Made by a program: the position numbers and the translations under genes
Notes under the pieces: model-generated
Seen by the model: the letters and a program-made list of their open reading frames with translations, nothing else
What the model was told of the DNA's origin: nothing
The model's database searches: none
Origin: Chloroflexi bacterium UBA4733
Lineage (GTDB): Bacteria > Chloroflexota > UBA4733
NCBI GenBank assembly: GCA_002404055.1
Contig: DHIZ01000331.1
Coordinates: 1 to 7,571 of the forward strand
Direction: 5' to 3'
DNA: 7,571 nucleotides
Shown: positions 5,451-7,571 of the stretch, in pieces
Position numbering within the stretch: position 1 is the first letter of the stretch
Layout: every line of letters starts with the position of its first letter

Positions 5451-5499
5451 ACGATACCTGACCAAACACGATACCCTATCGTCCTGAGAGGACGATACC
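5451..5499 (-). promoter_or_regulatory. Three GGTATCGT boxes and a strong dyad upstream of the dead antitoxin
   Basis: Read on the minus strand, GGTATCGT occurs at 5499-5492, 5475-5468 and 5458-5451. In addition TATCGTCCT (5477-5485) and AGGACGATA (5489-5497) form a perfect 9-bp inverted repeat with a 3-nt loop. RHH antitoxins bind short repeats upstream of their own gene, so this looks like the relic operator of the broken antitoxin. The dyad lies just after the M20 peptidase stop and might also act as a weak transcription barrier, though no T-run follows. Confidence 0.5.
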
Positions 5500-5526
5500 G
5501 GTGGGGAACGCGTCGCAGCACTGCCC

Positions 5527-6909
5527 TCACACTCCCTCTACCAGTGTCAGGTATGCCGCCGCCAGGTAGGCTTTGGTGCGGGTGATGAGCGTGTCGATCT
5601 CCACGAACTCGTTGATGCCGTGGACGCCACTGCGGATGCGGGCGCCGGCCGGGTGGATCGGCGCGAAGCCGTAAGCCTGGGTACCCAGCGGGCGCACGTA
5701 CTGCGAATCGGTGAAGCCGGCCGTCGTCGTCGGCGCCAGCGCCACGTCGTCGCGGCCAGTGGCGAGCGCCAGCGAGCGTTGCAACACGCGGGTAAAGGGT
5801 GTGTCGAAGGGCGATTGGGTCGCCCGTGCCCAGACCTCCACGGCCACGCTCACGCCGTCGATCCCGGTAACCAGGCGTTCTACTTCCCGTTGCACGTCGG
5901 CGGCATCCTGGCCGGGCAGGGTGCGCGCGTCGCACTTCAAGACGGCGGCTGCCGGGATGCTGTTGGACTTCACGCCGGCATGCAGCATCGTCGGCGTGAT
6001 GGTCATGCGGGAGAGCGCCCGCAGCAGGCTGGCGGTGCCGGCATCCTGCGCGGCGACCGTCGCCAGGGTCTGCTCCAGGGTTGCCGTGGTCGGTCGGGCC
6101 AGGCCCGGCAGCATCAGGTCGAGCGCGTCGAAGATCGGGTGGCTGACGTCGATCACCGGCTCGTAGGCGGCGATGGCGGCGATGACGCGACTGGCTTTCA
6201 GCAGCGCATTGTCGGCCAGCCAGGGTTGGGAGGCGTGGGCGCTGCGCCCGCTGATCGTCAGCGTCACCTCGTAGCGGCCCTTCTCGCCGAGCGAGAGGCC
6301 GCAGAGCAGGCCGGATTGGCTGAGCAGCGGCATGCCGCCGCCCTCGTTGAGGGCGTAGGTGGCGCGTATCGTGTCCGGTGCGTGCTCGGCCAGCCAGCCG
6401 TAGCCGTAGTTGCCGCCGGATTCCTCGTCGGCGGTGGCCGAAAAGATGAGGTCGCCCCGCAGGGGAATGCCGTGCCGCTTCAGCAGCACGGTGGCAAAGT
6501 AGGCGGCAGTCGTCACCGCCTTACAGTCGTCGCTGCCGCGCCCCCAGATCTTGCCGTCGCTTACTTCCGCGTCAAAAGGCGGGTAGTGCCAGACGCTCGC
6601 ATCTTCCACCGGCACCACGTCGAGGTGGCTCATCAAGAGCAGGCTGGCGCCGCCGGCGCCCGGCAAGCGGGCGATCAGGTTGCCGCGCCCCGGCGCCGAC
6701 TCGGTGATCTCCCCGCGGATACCCTCGCTCGCCAGCCGCGCCTGGATGTACTGGCAACACGGCGTCTCGTTGCCGGTGGGCATCACGCCGGTATTCACCG
6801 TAGCAAAGCGCACGATGGCGCGGTGGAAGTCGATCATCTCCTCGCGCAAGGTGTCGACAGAGGCAAGGAGCGACTGGAGTTGCGCAGAGGTTGTCGTTTG
6901 ATGAAGCAT
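5527..6909 (-). CDS. M20-family metallopeptidase (ArgE/DapE/carboxypeptidase G2 type)
   Basis: A 460-residue zinc-dependent exo-/dipeptidase or deacylase, probably cytoplasmic as no signal peptide is seen. The ATG at 6909 has GGGAG five bases upstream; an upstream extension of the frame carries no family residues. The dinuclear metal site is complete: His95 and Asp97 (SHLDVVP), bridging Asp128 (GRGSDDCKA, where the usual KG is KA), base Glu162 and ligand Glu163 (TADEESGG), Glu189 (LNEGGG) and C-terminal His430 (SGVHGINEF). The inserted lid/dimerisation domain is present, with GRSAHASQPW and its His225. Length is normal for the family. Substrate cannot be assigned; members cleave dipeptides, N-acyl amino acids or succinyl-diaminopimelate. 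It follows vapC by 79 bp on the same strand and probably has its own promoter. Confidence 0.93.
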   Translation of the reverse strand: MLHQTTTSAQLQSLLASVDTLREEMIDFHRAIVRFATVNTGVMPTGNETPCCQYIQARLASEGIRGEITESAPGRGNLIARLPGAGGASLLLMSHLDVVPVEDASVWHYPPFDAEVSDGKIWGRGSDDCKAVTTAAYFATVLLKRHGIPLRGDLIFSATADEESGGNYGYGWLAEHAPDTIRATYALNEGGGMPLLSQSGLLCGLSLGEKGRYEVTLTISGRSAHASQPWLADNALLKASRVIAAIAAYEPVIDVSHPIFDALDLMLPGLARPTTATLEQTLATVAAQDAGTASLLRALSRMTITPTMLHAGVKSNSIPAAAVLKCDARTLPGQDAADVQREVERLVTGIDGVSVAVEVWARATQSPFDTPFTRVLQRSLALATGRDDVALAPTTTAGFTDSQYVRPLGTQAYGFAPIHPAGARIRSGVHGINEFVEIDTLITRTKAYLAAAYLTLVEGV

Positions 6910-6946
6910 TTGGTCTCCCGCATCTGGGCACTGCTCGACTGGTGAT

Positions 6947-6975
6947 AGCGTAACGCTGAACCTTCGGTGTGGCAA
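6947..6975 (-). promoter_or_regulatory. Weak candidate promoter for the M20 peptidase
   Basis: In the 79-bp gap after vapC, TTGCCA (6975-6970) and TACGCT (6952-6947) lie 17 bp apart on the minus strand. This leaves a leader of about 30 nt before the ATG at 6909. The -10 is poor, so this is only suggestive. Confidence 0.3.
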
Positions 6976-6988
6976 CCGGCGTCCCCGG

Positions 6989-7399
6989 CTACGATGCCCC
7001 GTGCCAAACTTCCGCGCGCAGCACGTCGAAGTGATGATCAAAGGTCCACACCGGCAGCTCCAGCCGCGAGCTCACGACAGCCAATACCGCGTCGACGAGA
7101 CTCAGCGGCTGGTCGGTGTAGGCCAGAAGGCGCTCACGGGCTGCCTGATAATCTTCCGGAGCCGGATTTAACAGCCGAGCATGATCGGTAATATCCACAA
7201 GCCAGCGTCGCGCCATCCGCTGACCTAACTTGTACAGCGCCAGTGAGTACGCTTCCAGCAGTGTCGAGTACAACACGACGACATCGAGCCCGGCGGCATT
7301 GAGACGCTCAATGTCAGCCTGCGCTCGTCTATGCCAGGTGTCGTCTCGATCCAGCGCTGCATACAACGGCCCGGTATCGGCCAGTACGCTTCCCCTCAT
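6989..7399 (-). CDS. vapC: VapC-type PIN-domain ribonuclease toxin
   Basis: A 136-residue PIN-domain protein. VapC toxins are Mg2+-dependent endoribonucleases, many of which cut tRNA or rRNA when freed from VapB. Visible active-site acids are Asp8 (VLADTGPLYAALD), Glu49 (STLLEAYSLAL), Asp103 (LSLVDAVLAVV) and Asp121 (VWTFDHHFDVL), so the catalytic quartet is complete. Length and motif spacing are typical. The start codon overlaps the stop of the upstream antitoxin gene by 4 bp (ATGA), the usual coupling in vapBC operons. No autonomous promoter is expected, as expression should follow vapB and be repressed by the VapBC complex. It appears functional. Confidence 0.93.
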   Translation of the reverse strand: MRGSVLADTGPLYAALDRDDTWHRRAQADIERLNAAGLDVVVLYSTLLEAYSLALYKLGQRMARRWLVDITDHARLLNPAPEDYQAARERLLAYTDQPLSLVDAVLAVVSSRLELPVWTFDHHFDVLRAEVWHGAS

Positions 7400-7571
7400 C
7401 GCGACTGGGCGGCCTCAGCGACATAGCGATCGTGCGCGCTGCTCCCGTCCGACGTGCCACTCCCTGCGGCTGCCGGTGTGATTCGAAAGCTGCCGCGCCG
7501 CCGTGGCGCGCTATATCCGCGCCTCTCCAGGTATTCCCGGATCGCCGCCTGGATGAGTGTACTCGTCGGCA
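7396..7571 (-). CDS. vapB: VapB-type antitoxin (C-terminal 57 residues, start lies outside window)
   Basis: The visible C-terminal 57 codons open with PTSTLIQAAIREYLERRG, typical of the second half of a ribbon-helix-helix antitoxin DNA-binding domain. A basic stretch (RRRGSFRI) and a flexible, low-complexity tail follow, ending DRYVAEAAQSR. Such tails wrap the partner PIN domain and occlude its active site. Its TGA overlaps the vapC ATG by 4 bp. The N-terminal strand and the operator lie beyond position 7571. The identification rests on the domain pattern plus the adjacent vapC. Confidence 0.85.
   Translation of the reverse strand, partial: PTSTLIQAAIREYLERRGYSAPRRRGSFRITPAAAGSGTSDGSSAHDRYVAEAAQSR

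Noticed and set aside
5620..6945. Long plus-strand open frame of 441 codons
   Set aside because: It is antisense to the M20 peptidase, whose motifs are complete. The frame is open only because of high GC and has no recognisable domain.
6947..6957. AGCGTAACGCT short palindrome before the M20 gene
   Set aside because: It is 5-bp arms around one base, common by chance at this GC, with no second copy nearby.

Overview
The window is GC-rich bacterial DNA, and every complete gene lies on the minus strand. The organism cannot be fixed from this sequence. High GC, a consensus sigma-70 promoter that would give a leaderless mRNA, and metabolic genes of a soil or thermophile flavour (D-2-hydroxyacid dehydrogenase, M20 peptidase, remnants of a sugar ABC permease and of a PHB-depolymerase-like esterase) would fit Chloroflexota (Thermomicrobia/Sphaerobacter-like) or an actinobacterium. 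That placement is inference.

Layout, in transcription order from the right edge. (1) 6989-7571: a vapBC toxin-antitoxin pair with a 4-bp ATGA overlap; vapB runs off the window. (2) 5527-6909: an intact M20-family metallopeptidase. (3) 4868-5526: a scar. It holds three GGTATCGT boxes and a strong dyad upstream of a ribbon-helix-helix antitoxin gene that is frameshifted and truncated. That gene abuts, tail to tail, the central part of an esterase gene on the plus strand. (4) 4039-4869: a compact two-gene unit encoding an 80-residue HicA-like protein and a 176-residue DNA-binding protein. It is driven by a near-consensus promoter with an inverted repeat over the -35 box, and the predicted transcription start coincides with the first base of the ATG. 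(5) 2953-3915: a complete D-2-hydroxyacid dehydrogenase. (6) 2339-2952: a gene-poor stretch with an internal piece of a MalF/UgpA-type permease and several dyads. (7) 1-2338: a defence operon, abiEi-abiEii followed by a 50-codon ORF and the 5' part of a type I restriction-modification hsdM. Its genes abut, overlap or are 30 bp apart.

Taken together this is an accessory/defence region. Within 7.6 kb there are three apparently intact toxin-antitoxin or TA-like modules (AbiE, VapBC, HicA-like/HTH), one dead antitoxin gene and a type I R-M locus, interleaved with two ordinary metabolic genes and three gene fragments left by rearrangement. The best candidate for an under-described system is the HicA-like/HTH pair at 4039-4869. 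The second is the coupling of AbiE to hsdM through a small unrecognised ORF.
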